25,239 nt of DNA from Thermoplasmatota archaeon (GCA_022709105.1 JAKIXL010000006.1:1-25239); one strand, 5' to 3'. Positions 1 to 8,734 are shown, numbered from the stretch's first letter. Notes: generated by a model from the sequence alone, not told the origin. A program made the numbers and translations.

Positions 1-480
1 CGAGTTCGCGGGTATGGTGAACGCCGTGGTGTTGATCACCGCCCCGTCGGCCTTGAACTGCACCGGGACGTCGGTCAGCGTGACGTTGCCCGAGTTGTGC
101 ACCTCGGCGGAGATGACCACCGGCTTGACCACCTTGATGGTGTACCTCTCCGTCTGGTCCACGGTCCCGTTGGTGAGGCCTATGCTCAGCACCAGGTCGC
201 CGAGGACGGTGCCCGCGGTCACCTTGACGGTGAAGTTCTCCGCATCGGTCGTCCCCGTCGTAGGGGCTACCGTTCCCGAGCTCACTGAGGCGTTCCAGGT
301 GTAGTTTCCGGCCGGCCGGTCGGTCGACACGTGAACGATGACGTCCCCGGTCCCGCTGGGCTGCAGGTATTGAACGCTCCCGTCGAAGCTGACGCTGTAT
401 CTGTCGGTCTCCGCTGCCATGGCCGACGGAGCGGCCAGGCAGGCCATCAGCAGCAGCGATGCCGCCGCTGCCAGGATCAT
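1..480 (-). CDS. Secreted CARDB-like protein, partial (C-terminus beyond window edge)
   Basis: The reading frame opens at ATG 480 and is still open at base 1, giving 160 visible residues. The first 23 residues (MILAAAASLLLMACLAAPSA and on to an AMAA-E junction) look like a signal peptide with a cleavage site, so the product is probably exported. The rest is beta-rich and Thr/Val/Gly-rich. Near the edge it resembles a CARDB or NEW3-type Ig-like fold (a VHNSGN stretch, then VPVQFKADG and an IPANS end). There are six N-x-S/T sequons (NYT, NAS, NFT, NGT, NVT, NTT), so it could be a glycosylation substrate. Its ATG overlaps the TGA of the upstream oligosaccharyltransferase gene as ATGA, which implies translational coupling. 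The signal peptide lacks the usual basic N-terminal residues, but no in-frame upstream start was found. The function of the full protein is unknown. Confidence 0.8.
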   Translation of the reverse strand, partial: MILAAAASLLLMACLAAPSAMAAETDRYSVSFDGSVQYLQPSGTGDVIVHVSTDRPAGNYTWNASVSSGTVAPTTGTTDAENFTVKVTAGTVLGDLVLSIGLTNGTVDQTERYTIKVVKPVVISAEVHNSGNVTLTDVPVQFKADGAVINTTAFTIPANS

Positions 481-3400
481 CTCTTTCTTCGGCGTCCGAA
501 CACCCCCTTGTTGACCCTGAGGACCACGAACAGAACCAGCAGGAGCGCGACCAGGACCGCCAGGGCCCAGGTGCCTGCCGGGATCTGCGGGGTTCCCATG
601 GTTATCCCCTCGCCGCTTACCTCCAGGCCGCCGTCGGTCACGTCCACTGAGGTCTTCTGGATGGATTGCTCCGCGGAGGCGGTGGCGTTGGTGGAGACCA
701 CGGCGACGCGGACGGACGCGCCCATGTCGGGCGAGTCGGAGGCCTTGGTCAGTATGACGTTGACCGTCTGGCCGCTGCCCGCGGAAACGGTCACCAGCCG
801 GTAGTTGGTGTCGACCCCGGATATCCTCGCGGTCCAGCCGTCCATCGCCAGCTGATCGAGGTTGCTGACGGTGAAGTTGTAGGAGTCCTGGGCGTTGCCC
901 TCGTTCTTGATCTGGAACGGATAGGTGATCGAGGTGCCGTCGACCGCCTGCGCCGAGCCCATGGACACCGACACCTTGTAGGTCGGGTTCACGTTGACGT
1001 CAAGGTTCACGCTGCCCTTGGCCGAAGTGTGGTTCAGGGAGGTCGCGGTGATCTTGACCGGCGAATGGATCACCTTGGCGTTCTCGGGGACGATGATGGT
1101 CACCTGCACGGTGCGGGAGCTTCCAGTTCCCCAGGGCAGGCTTATGTCGTTCTCGGAGAAGGTCACGTTCCAGGTCGAGTCCGAACTCAGCCGGTAGGTG
1201 TCGTCCACGTTGCCGCGGTTATATACCGTGACATCGTAGGTGACCGTCTGCCCGGCGTCCACGGTCTTCTTGGTACCTGAGTCCCAGACCAGTTCGACCG
1301 CGCCGCTCAGCTGCCTGACCAGGTCGATGTTCCTGGTGGTGGCCCCGCTGACGGTGATCTCGAAGCTGCTGGTGTGAGTTACGTTCACGCCCGCGACCTC
1401 CTCGTTGGTCCATGTGGCCGCGGCGTTGTAGGTGCCGGCCGGCAACAGTATGCTGTACGAGCCGCCCGCCCCACTGGTCGCCGTGGCCTGCGCGTTGTCG
1501 GAGAAGGTCACCGTCGCCCCGCTCACGCCCGCCCCGTTGTAGCTGATGACCCCGGAGACGGTGTTGCCGGGCTCGAAGGTCAGGTTCGCGGCGTTGGCCT
1601 GGTTGGGGTTGACGGTTATCACTCCGAGGTAAACGTTGGAGCCGGCAACGCCATAGGCGCTGTAGGTCCCTGGTGCCAGGGTGAACGAGTAGGAGCCAGC
1701 GTCGGAGCTTCCGGTGCTGTCCACCGCCGTGTCGGAGAGGGCCTTGAAGGTCCAGGTTACGCCGGATCCTGCCCCGCTCAGCGATCCGCTGATAGTGGCG
1801 GTGTCCAGCGTCCGGTTGAGCCCGATGTCCCTCTCAGTGGTACCGCTCACGGTCACGCTCTGCGTGCCGGAGTACACCACATATCTCGGCTTCTCGTCCA
1901 CCGTGGCCTTGGTGTGGTAGTTCGCACCTATGCTGTACGTCCCATTGACCAGGTAGGTGGTGAACGAGCCTTTGCTGTTGGCGTTCATGGGAAGGCTCGC
2001 CGCGCCGGAGCCGATGGTCACGTTGGCCGGTATGCTCAGATCGCTGCCGTCGTACTGCAGCTGGCCGGTGAAGGCCGGGGCGTACTGGGGCGTGATGCTC
2101 ATCGAGGCTCCGGCGGACAGGGCCTCGGAGCGCAGGTCCGCGAAGTGGGCGTTGTTCTCGGTCAGGCTCGTGTATATGGTGTAAGTTCCCGGCGCCAGAT
2201 ATTCGGTGATGGTCGGGGCCGCGTTGACCGTCATGTTCTGGGGCCCGATGAAGCGGACCGAGCCGGTCGCCGACGCGCCCATGCTCACGCTGAGGGTCAC
2301 CTTCGCGCTCTCGGTGACCGCGATGGCCTGGGCCGCGGGGTCCCTGCCTACCTCGACCGTGAGGGGCTGGGAGGCCTTGTACCGAGACGAGTCGTCGCCG
2401 GAGGTGACGTTCTGGTCCACGATCATGGAGTAGGTCCCCGGGCTGAGGCTGACGCTGAACGCACCAGAGCCGCCGGTGACCGCCGAGGTCGACCGAGCGC
2501 CGCCGCCGTTGGCCGTGAAGCTCACGGTCACCCCGCCGACCCCGGAGCCTCCCGAGGTCAAGGTGCCGGTGACGGTGCGGTTGTCGGCGACCATGGGAAT
2601 GTTCTCCTTGGCCGCGGCGTTCAGCGGGTCGTAGGTCTTCTCCCAGGTCTGGTATCCGCTCAGCGAGGCGGTCAGCTGGTAGCTGCCCTTGGGCAGGGTG
2701 ATGTTGTATCCGCCGGAGGAGGCGGACACGAAGGACACCGTCTGCGCGGCGGCCGTGGTCGACCGCACGCTGAGCACGACGTTGGGTATGCCCTCGCTGC
2801 TGTCCATCTCCCCGTTGCCGTTGGTATCGTACCACGTCCTCCCGGAGATGTACACCGAATCCGTCAGAGCGATGTCCTGGGACGTCGCGCCGGAGACCGA
2901 TGCGGTGCTCCAATATGCCTTGCTCGGACCGGAGGCGTATACGAAGTAGTCCCCGTTCGGCAGGACCAGGCGGTACGCTCCTTCCGAGTTCGTGGTCGCG
3001 GTGACGAAGGTCGCGTCAGAGGTCCTGGTGTACACGACCTTGGCGGAGCCTGCCGCGGTGCTGCCGTCCTTGACCGTGCCGGTGACCACGGAGCCCGCCG
3101 ACATCGACAGGTCCACGGTCGCGGTGTTGCTGTTCGCGTTCAGAGGGGACATGGCCACCTGGTCCACGCCGCCTACGCTGACGATCGCGTACGCGGTGTA
3201 GACGCCCTGGGGCAAGGTGATGCGATAGTTGCCCGAGGCGTCGGTGGTGGTGAACTGCTCCCTGGACGCGGATATGAACCCGACCGCGACATTGGCCTGA
3301 GGCGATCCTCCCAGGGTCACCGTGCCGGTGACCTGGGTGGCCGAGCGCACCCTGAGCTCCACGCTCTTGCTGCTCCCGGCGCTGACGCTCACCTTCACCG

Positions 3401-6400
3401 AGCCGGCGCTGATGTTATAGTCCGTCGTGTCAACGGTGTAGTTGCCAGGCAGCAGGCGGTCGAAGGTGAACGTGCCGCCCGAGCCGCTGGTGGCGTTGGT
3501 GACGTTGCCGTTCTTGTCGTCGGTGATGCTGACCCCGATGCCCTCGGCCGCTCCTCCGCTGACGAAGGAAAGGGTGCCGGAGACCGTCGCGGGCTTTACG
3601 GCCAGGTTCCGGTTCATGGCCTGGCCGGCCACGGTGGTCACGGTGGTCCGCCCGAACTCGTGGCCCTTGTAGGTGGCGTAGAGAACGTTGGACTCGCCGC
3701 CCACCGCTGTCATGCTGTAGGAGCCGTTGGCATCGGTGGTGGCCGTGGCCTTGAACCCGGTGTCGTTGTTGATCATGGTGACCTCGGCCCCGGAGATGTA
3801 CTCATCGCCGGTGCCGAAGCGGCCGTCCCCGTTCATGTCCCAGAACACCGAACCGGAGATTACGGAAGCGGGCAGGACGACGTCGCCGTTCGCGCTGAAG
3901 GCCTCTTTGCCCATGGCCTGAGCGTAGGAGACCGTGAAGTTCAGGCGGTCCAGCTCGGCGCCCACCAGGGTATCGCCCTTCGGGTCCCCGGCGGAGAACA
4001 CCACGCTGACGTCGCCGAACGGCAGGAGGACGCTGTACGACCCGTCGGCCGAGGTCCTCACATTATCATGGGGGATGCCATACTCATCGACCACCGTCAC
4101 CTGGATCCTTGCCAGCGGGGCGCCGTCGTTCGATGTGGCGGTCCCGCTCAGAGGCGCTCCGTCATAATACTGCAGGAATGTCACTCCGGACTGCAGGCTG
4201 GCGGCGGACATGTCCACCGTGCCGTTCATCTTGCCGGCGTCGATCTGCTGCTTGAGGTACAGCGCCTCGTCGAAGGAGATGGCCTTCCACTCGCGGGAGT
4301 GGTTGGCGACATCGGCCGAGCCGTACGGGTTGAAGTACGCGGTCCGGTACACCTGGCGGAAGTGCGTCAGGTTGTAGCCGGGCATGGCGTCGTATTTGGT
4401 CATCGAGCCGGAGATGCCGGGGATGCCCTGGCTGGTGGCGTCCACGTCACTGGGGCTCAGGCCCATGAACGAACGGTACAGCATGGTCTTATAGAACAGG
4501 TCGGTGTAGTAGATCTGGTAGCCGAGCACTCTGTCCATAGAGCCCACGTCCTTGACGTCGACCACGGAATAGTCGCTCAGCACCGCCTTGATCGAATAAT
4601 AGTCGGTAGGGGCGTTGGTCGCGCGGTCGATGACCCGGTCGTTCAGCTTGGCCGGGGCGTAGAAGATGTTGCTGCTGGTGGCGCTGAAGGGGAACAAGCG
4701 GCTGTCGACAGCGACGTAGCCGATATCGTGGCCGGTTACCTCCCTCAGGTCCTGGTACAGGCTGACCATTTTGCTCATGCCGGCCTTGCTTATCTCCACC
4801 CTGGCCGCGGCGTACTTGGCGTTGCCGGGGCTCAGGTCGTCGGTGAAGTTGCCGTAGACCTCGGGGTTGTCCTTCACCTTCTGGACGTAGTTCGCGGGGT
4901 TCTGCATGATGTCCTTGACCGCGTCGGCGTCCACGCCATTCGCCCGCAGGGCGTTCATCACCGAGCCGTTGAAGTCCGTGCCCTCGAGCAGCCTGACGAT
5001 GAGTAGGGACACGGCGTCGCTCTCGTTCTCGGACATGAGGAACGAGCCGGCGAACTCGTAGCCGTCCTGGAAGTTGTCGGCGACCGTGGGATGGCGGCCC
5101 TGCTGGACCGCCTCGAAGCCGTAGTCCCACCATGACAGGTAGGCCGGCCGGTCCTGGATCGGTTCCTCAGTGTCCTGGGTGGCGAACCATGACCAAGCCG
5201 CCGGATAGTAGGCGGTGGGCAGGGGAAGCGAGTAGCTGAACGCCCCCAGGTACCAGTAGGTGCCGTTCTGGACATCGTAGCCGGAGGGGTGTATGAAGTC
5301 CGGCAGAGCATGATAGATCTCCCGGTCATACTCCTTCTTGGTCTCCGAGGGGATGCCGGCGTCAACCGAGGTCCAGGCGTTGGGCAGAATGATCAGGAAG
5401 GCGAGGAACAGCGCCACGGCGACGTGGCGGACCTTGACCGCCTTCTTGAGAGTGGTCCAGGGGTTGGACCGGAACCCGCTGAGGGCCCGGGGGACCTCCT
5501 CGAACTTGATCAGCCCAATGATCAGCGCCAATATCCATCCGGCGGACATGGCGAAGGCCGGGGAGGCGTTGAACATGAACCTGCTGGCCGAGGCCGCCAT
5601 GTAAATGCTCACGGCCATCCACACCACCACGAACACAAGGTATGGGGAGGGGTTCTTGGGTATCTTGACCGCTGCCCACACGATCCCGATCAGCGCCAGC
5701 CAGAAGGTCACGGCCCCGAATGACAGGACCAGGTACGAGAACGTCGGCGCCTGCGCCTCCGAGATGGTGGAGTACAGCTTGCTCTTGACCAGGTAGCCCT
5801 GGCCGGTGATGATCGCCTCGAATATGTTGGGGGCGATGAAGAATATCGCCACCAGCCCTATGGCGATGATGCCCGCCACTGCCGGTATTGCCAGCGTCCA
5901 TGGGTAGTCGCGGGAGACCATTAACAGGCCGCCAACCAGCATCGAGCCGAGGAACAGATAGAACGGCACGTCGAACCACTGGCCCCAGTAGTTCATTTGC
6001 CAGTAGAGCGGGGCCATCACTGCGAAGGCGGTTATCAGCATGACGAACACTATGAAGAACTCGCCCATGGAGTCGACGTTCCGAAAGCGGTTGATGAGGA
6101 CCTGCACAAGGAAGTAGACCAGGACGATGATCAGCAGGTAGGTGTAGCCGGTCCAGACCATGGCCACGGCGGCTATGCATGTCCCGCCCAACATCGCATA
6201 GATGAGCGACCGCTTGTTCGTGCTGAAGTAGCTCTCCAAACCAGACCGTATGGTCCTGCGGTCCCTCCAATCGGCGACCCATTTCGTACCCTTCATCGTG
6301 GCCAGGGCGCGGAACAGGAAGTACAGCGCGAACACCACGAAGAACAGGATCATGGCATCATGGTCGGCGTCGGCAAGCACGCTGCGGGTGATGTTACCAG

Positions 6401-6929
6401 GCATCAGCGCGAACAGCAGCGACGCCAGAAGACCGGCCCGATTGCCGAACGCGGCACGGGTGAGCATGTACAGCGGGATGATGGTAAGCGCGCTCCAGAA
6501 CGGGGTGGACAGCACCAGGGTGTATCCGGTGGCGTCGCTGAGCGAGGCCCCGGATATGCCTGAGATGAACATGCTGGTCACCGCCACCGACCAATCGTAC
6601 AGGGGGGGCCTCATGTTCCTTATGCCCATGGGGTAGTTCAGAAGGGGGTCCTGGACCAGATGTTGGCCGTTATCCTCAACGTACTCGATCACGCGCATGT
6701 GATAGTATGAGTCAGAACCACCGGCGACCAGGAAACCGTTGTCCACCGAGGTGGAGAAGCCATAGTACGATCGCACGAAAAGCGCGATGAATATGACCAC
6801 CACCAGGATGAGGATGGTGCCCCAGTTCTTACCCAGCCAAGTGTCCTTGAACCGGGACTGGATGCCCTCCTTGGTCGGCTTCCGTTCCTTCTGGGACCGG
6901 CCGTCAGGCCTCCCTGCTTTCGCTTCCAT
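477..6929 (-). CDS. aglB: Giant STT3/AglB-type oligosaccharyltransferase with C-terminal Ig-like stalk
   Basis: This 2150-aa protein should transfer lipid-linked glycans to Asn in N-x-S/T sequons on the outer face of the membrane. After a cytosolic basic N-terminus (residues 1-35), residues 36-560 hold many hydrophobic helices. STT3 landmarks are the acidic loop GGSDSYYHMR (D73), the DADHDAM motif (D187-D191) and the catalytic WWDYG at 600-604. From about residue 925 to 1860 there are roughly ten carboxypeptidase-regulatory-like Ig repeats, typically ending in LPxGxY. Two carry SdrD-B-like calcium-loop motifs, near 1030 (DMNGDG) and 1365 (DTNGNG). Two NEW3/CARDB-like domains (about 1875-2090) precede a C-terminal membrane helix and the basic tail RRRKR. 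Known AglB proteins are usually about 800-1000 aa, so the stalk is a large addition. The ATG has AGGAG upstream and a TATA box near 6979. The catalytic part is certain; the role of the stalk is unknown. Confidence 0.92.
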   Translation of the reverse strand: MEAKAGRPDGRSQKERKPTKEGIQSRFKDTWLGKNWGTILILVVVIFIALFVRSYYGFSTSVDNGFLVAGGSDSYYHMRVIEYVEDNGQHLVQDPLLNYPMGIRNMRPPLYDWSVAVTSMFISGISGASLSDATGYTLVLSTPFWSALTIIPLYMLTRAAFGNRAGLLASLLFALMPGNITRSVLADADHDAMILFFVVFALYFLFRALATMKGTKWVADWRDRRTIRSGLESYFSTNKRSLIYAMLGGTCIAAVAMVWTGYTYLLIIVLVYFLVQVLINRFRNVDSMGEFFIVFVMLITAFAVMAPLYWQMNYWGQWFDVPFYLFLGSMLVGGLLMVSRDYPWTLAIPAVAGIIAIGLVAIFFIAPNIFEAIITGQGYLVKSKLYSTISEAQAPTFSYLVLSFGAVTFWLALIGIVWAAVKIPKNPSPYLVFVVVWMAVSIYMAASASRFMFNASPAFAMSAGWILALIIGLIKFEEVPRALSGFRSNPWTTLKKAVKVRHVAVALFLAFLIILPNAWTSVDAGIPSETKKEYDREIYHALPDFIHPSGYDVQNGTYWYLGAFSYSLPLPTAYYPAAWSWFATQDTEEPIQDRPAYLSWWDYGFEAVQQGRHPTVADNFQDGYEFAGSFLMSENESDAVSLLIVRLLEGTDFNGSVMNALRANGVDADAVKDIMQNPANYVQKVKDNPEVYGNFTDDLSPGNAKYAAARVEISKAGMSKMVSLYQDLREVTGHDIGYVAVDSRLFPFSATSSNIFYAPAKLNDRVIDRATNAPTDYYSIKAVLSDYSVVDVKDVGSMDRVLGYQIYYTDLFYKTMLYRSFMGLSPSDVDATSQGIPGISGSMTKYDAMPGYNLTHFRQVYRTAYFNPYGSADVANHSREWKAISFDEALYLKQQIDAGKMNGTVDMSAASLQSGVTFLQYYDGAPLSGTATSNDGAPLARIQVTVVDEYGIPHDNVRTSADGSYSVLLPFGDVSVVFSAGDPKGDTLVGAELDRLNFTVSYAQAMGKEAFSANGDVVLPASVISGSVFWDMNGDGRFGTGDEYISGAEVTMINNDTGFKATATTDANGSYSMTAVGGESNVLYATYKGHEFGRTTVTTVAGQAMNRNLAVKPATVSGTLSFVSGGAAEGIGVSITDDKNGNVTNATSGSGGTFTFDRLLPGNYTVDTTDYNISAGSVKVSVSAGSSKSVELRVRSATQVTGTVTLGGSPQANVAVGFISASREQFTTTDASGNYRITLPQGVYTAYAIVSVGGVDQVAMSPLNANSNTATVDLSMSAGSVVTGTVKDGSTAAGSAKVVYTRTSDATFVTATTNSEGAYRLVLPNGDYFVYASGPSKAYWSTASVSGATSQDIALTDSVYISGRTWYDTNGNGEMDSSEGIPNVVLSVRSTTAAAQTVSFVSASSGGYNITLPKGSYQLTASLSGYQTWEKTYDPLNAAAKENIPMVADNRTVTGTLTSGGSGVGGVTVSFTANGGGARSTSAVTGGSGAFSVSLSPGTYSMIVDQNVTSGDDSSRYKASQPLTVEVGRDPAAQAIAVTESAKVTLSVSMGASATGSVRFIGPQNMTVNAAPTITEYLAPGTYTIYTSLTENNAHFADLRSEALSAGASMSITPQYAPAFTGQLQYDGSDLSIPANVTIGSGAASLPMNANSKGSFTTYLVNGTYSIGANYHTKATVDEKPRYVVYSGTQSVTVSGTTERDIGLNRTLDTATISGSLSGAGSGVTWTFKALSDTAVDSTGSSDAGSYSFTLAPGTYSAYGVAGSNVYLGVITVNPNQANAANLTFEPGNTVSGVISYNGAGVSGATVTFSDNAQATATSGAGGSYSILLPAGTYNAAATWTNEEVAGVNVTHTSSFEITVSGATTRNIDLVRQLSGAVELVWDSGTKKTVDAGQTVTYDVTVYNRGNVDDTYRLSSDSTWNVTFSENDISLPWGTGSSRTVQVTIIVPENAKVIHSPVKITATSLNHTSAKGSVNLDVNVNPTYKVSVSMGSAQAVDGTSITYPFQIKNEGNAQDSYNFTVSNLDQLAMDGWTARISGVDTNYRLVTVSAGSGQTVNVILTKASDSPDMGASVRVAVVSTNATASAEQSIQKTSVDVTDGGLEVSGEGITMGTPQIPAGTWALAVLVALLLVLFVVLRVNKGVFGRRRKR

Positions 6930-6974
6930 CGTTAGAATCTCCTAGGCGGAATCTGTCTGTGATTACCGGTCCGG

Positions 6975-6983
6975 TATAAAAAG
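6975..6983 (-). promoter_or_regulatory. TATA box for the oligosaccharyltransferase gene
   Basis: On the minus strand the sequence reads CTTTTTATA, an archaeal TATA-type element in GC-rich surroundings, about 46-54 bases upstream of ATG 6929. Transcription would start near 6950, giving a short leader that contains the SD-like AGGAG. This is inferred from spacing and composition. Confidence 0.6.
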
Positions 6984-7285
6984 TCTGCCTCCTTGCCTGA
7001 AGATGCTGGCACAACCGCAGACGTCCCCCGCGCGCTGCCCTCCTCCGACCACGCGATGGCCGTGTGCGCGCCCGTGAACGAGGGACCGCCGGGGTGGCGG
7101 TCGGGGACCGTGCGGGGCGGGGAAGCCGCCGAGGATGGGGCAGACGACCTATCCATCGATCGGGCGGACCGTCGGGACCCGATGCCTTTCAGCGTCGGGG
7201 GACCAGTCCTCGAGCGGCCGCGGTCGGGGCGGAGAACAGGATGGGCCCCTCGGCGCCAGTCCCTGGACGGGGCGCATCAAGGCGT
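6984..7285. other. Gene-free GC-rich interval between pyrF and the oligosaccharyltransferase gene
   Basis: About 300 bases separate the pyrF stop from the oligosaccharyltransferase promoter. Short open frames exist on both strands, but they are Arg/Pro/Gly/Ser-rich, lack SD or TATA signals and match no family I recognise. I looked for tRNA T-loops, RNase P RNA and SRP RNA core motifs and found none. A perfect 6-bp hairpin with a GGGGT loop (ACCGCC/GGCGGT) lies near 7085-7101. The interval may be a long pyrF 3' untranslated region or a decayed gene. Confidence 0.5.
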
Positions 7286-7951
7286 CTAGACCAGGGGCGA
7301 GCGTCGCCTCGGCAGTTTCCCGATCTCCTCTGCCAGCTTCGATGCGGCCTCGCGGGGGTCGGCAGCAGCGTATATAGAGCGGCCGACGATGACATGGTCC
7401 GCCCCCATTGCGATGGCGTCGAAGGCGCTTCCTCCCTGCGCGCCCACACCAGGCGAGAGGATGAGCAGGTCACCGACTATGCTCCGCATCTTCGCGATGC
7501 GGTCCGGGCGGGTGGCCGGGGCGATTATGCCTGCGGCGCCGGCCTCCACGGCCATGGCCGCGAAGCGCTCCGCCAGCGGAGCGGTGTACTCCTGGCCCCC
7601 CGGGTGGGACATCTCGGTGACCACGAGGACGTCGAGATCGCCGGCCTCATCTACCGCCGCCCTCAGCGAATCGGTCCCGGTGAACGCATGGACGATGACC
7701 CCGCTGGCTCCCCGCTTCCGCACCTGCTCCACGATGAGCCGGTCGGTGTTCGGTATGTCCGCGATCTTGAAATCGCAAATGACCGGCGCCAGCCGGGCCA
7801 GCCGGGTTATCATCTCCGGGGAGGTCGAGAGCACCAGGGGCCAGTTGATCTTGATCGCGTCCACCAGGTCTTGGACGTTCTCGGCGACCCTGAGGGCCTT
7901 CCGCTCGTCGGTCTCGTCCAGCGCTAAGATCATCCGCGTGCCTGTCCTCAT
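7286..7951 (-). CDS. pyrF: Orotidine 5'-phosphate decarboxylase
   Basis: This 221-aa TIM-barrel enzyme converts OMP to UMP, the last step of de novo pyrimidine synthesis, in the cytosol. The family motifs are clear. LALDETD (D12) and AIKINWP (K34) open the barrel. The catalytic D-x-K-x-x-D is seen as DFKIAD (D60, K62, D65). [10 protein letters not shown] and HVIVGRSIY form the C-terminal phosphate-binding region. The length is normal for archaeal OMP decarboxylase. The start at ATG 7951 is preceded by GTGAT five bases upstream; an ATG six codons in (7933) is an alternative. The gene lies 43 bases after the unrecognised 173-aa gene on the same strand. A weak TATA-like CTATTATG near 7981-7990 could give it its own promoter. 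No other pyrimidine genes are in the window. Confidence 0.95.
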   Translation of the reverse strand: MRTGTRMILALDETDERKALRVAENVQDLVDAIKINWPLVLSTSPEMITRLARLAPVICDFKIADIPNTDRLIVEQVRKRGASGVIVHAFTGTDSLRAAVDEAGDLDVLVVTEMSHPGGQEYTAPLAERFAAMAVEAGAAGIIAPATRPDRIAKMRSIVGDLLILSPGVGAQGGSAFDAIAMGADHVIVGRSIYAAADPREAASKLAEEIGKLPRRRSPLV

Positions 7952-7994
7952 GCTATCACGCGGACCTGAAGAACGTGCCGCATAATAGATGTGC

Positions 7995-8516
7995 TCAATG
8001 CATGCGGGAGACCATTATACGCCCCATGCCGATGAGCCAGGAATCTGAGACGTTGCAGTCGGAGTCGCAGGACAGCATGATGAGGCCGTAAACGTTGCGC
8101 TCCACGAAGGCGAGGGCCTTCATCCTGCGCCCCGCCTTCCCCGCAGCCTCCATCATTGCCCCCGCGTCCCCCAGCGCCACCCTGGTCAGCTTGAGGCAGC
8201 TCATCCTGCTCAGCATCTTCACCAGGACATCTGAAGCGGCCTTGTGGTTCCGGTAGACGATCGTCTCGAAGGACAGGAGCCCCTTTTCCTTCCGTCCGTC
8301 CATGAGGGCGAACCTGGAAACAGCGTAGTTCTCGGAATCATGGCGGAGCTTTTCCGATGCCTTCACCGGCACCTCGGCCCACCGGGTCGGTAGGTCGCTA
8401 GGCACGATCGTCATCTCCCCTGCGGGCCTCACTATCGCCCGCTCGCCTCCCCTCGGCTCGGCCTTGCTGCCTTGAACATCGAATGGAAGCTCCGTTTCGA
8501 CCGCCCTTATCGACAT
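7995..8516 (-). CDS. Hypothetical protein, 173 aa, upstream of pyrF
   Basis: I do not recognise this protein family. It has 173 residues, no signal peptide and no obvious membrane segment, so it is probably cytosolic. The N-terminal third (1-60) is charged and proline-containing. The rest alternates helix-like and strand-like stretches and ends in a hydrophobic segment ([20 protein letters not shown]) with two cysteines in CDSDC, then [12 protein letters not shown] Lys/Arg-rich helix ([14 protein letters not shown]) precedes it. Expression signals are very good: GGGAGGAAGTC directly before ATG 8516, and a TATATAA box at about 8550-8557. This supports a real gene. It is followed closely by pyrF on the same strand. 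Nothing visible links it to pyrimidine metabolism. Confidence 0.8.
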   Translation of the reverse strand: MSIRAVETELPFDVQGSKAEPRGGERAIVRPAGEMTIVPSDLPTRWAEVPVKASEKLRHDSENYAVSRFALMDGRKEKGLLSFETIVYRNHKAASDVLVKMLSRMSCLKLTRVALGDAGAMMEAAGKAGRRMKALAFVERNVYGLIMLSCDSDCNVSDSWLIGMGRIMVSRMH

Positions 8517-8549
8517 GACTTCCTCCCTGTTAGAAAATTCGAGCCGCCC

Positions 8550-8557
8550 TTATATAA
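8550..8557 (-). promoter_or_regulatory. TATA box for the 173-aa hypothetical gene
   Basis: TTATATAA lies 34-41 bases upstream of ATG 8516. This places transcription initiation near 8527, just ahead of a strong SD (GGGAGG). The element is self-complementary, so it could in principle also serve the plus strand, where a possible 36-aa frame starts at 8602. Confidence 0.65.
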
Positions 8558-8601
8558 CGATATGCGGACGATGGGGCCCTTGGAGCCAGCAGGTCGGACG
8601 C

Positions 8602-8712
8602 ATGAGGCAGGAGGATTATCTCGAAAGGGCGGACGGCCCACTGCTCAGGTTTTGCCGCCGATGCCGGCGTCCCCTTGACATCACCGGTGAGGTTCGAGTA
8701 AAGGTTTATTAG
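8602..8712 (+). CDS. Possible 36-aa CxxC mini-protein (uncertain)
   Basis: An ATG at 8602 opens a 36-codon frame ending at the TAG at 8710-8712, which overlaps the TATA-like element of the next gene. The product is basic and carries one FCRRCRRPLD segment, a lone CxxC of the kind seen in half zinc ribbons. Only a weak AGGT precedes the start, and a shared TATATAA lies about 50 bases upstream. It may be chance in the divergent intergenic region, and I include it only as a possibility. Confidence 0.15.
   Translation: MRQEDYLERADGPLLRFCRRCRRPLDITGEVRVKVY
8703..8712 (+). promoter_or_regulatory. TATA-like element for the radical SAM gene
   Basis: The AT-rich sequence GGTTTATTAG is centred about 27 bases upstream of ATG 8735. 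No SD sequence precedes that ATG. The spacing fits transcription starting at or next to the start codon, that is a leaderless mRNA. Confidence 0.5.
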
Positions 8713-8734
8713 CTGGCCGGGCCTCGTTCGGCCG

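Noticed and set aside
925..4160. DNA-level tandem repeats in the Ig-like stalk region
   Set aside because: The repeats are visible as protein motifs (LPxGxY) but the DNA copies have diverged; I saw no direct DNA repeats of useful length.
1374..5006. Plus-strand open frame of 1210 codons opposite the oligosaccharyltransferase gene
   Set aside because: It is a mirror of a GC-rich gene. The translation is rich in Gly, Arg, Val and His, has no domain, and lies wholly antisense to a protein with clear STT3 and Ig-like motifs.
6932..7156. 74-codon minus-strand frame between pyrF and the oligosaccharyltransferase gene
   Set aside because: It has no SD, is Ser/Pro/Arg-rich, and runs through the TATA box and leader of the next gene.
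8690..8715. GGTTCGAGT, resembling a tRNA T-loop
   Set aside because: No complementary T-stem, acceptor stem or anticodon arm could be built around it on the plus strand.
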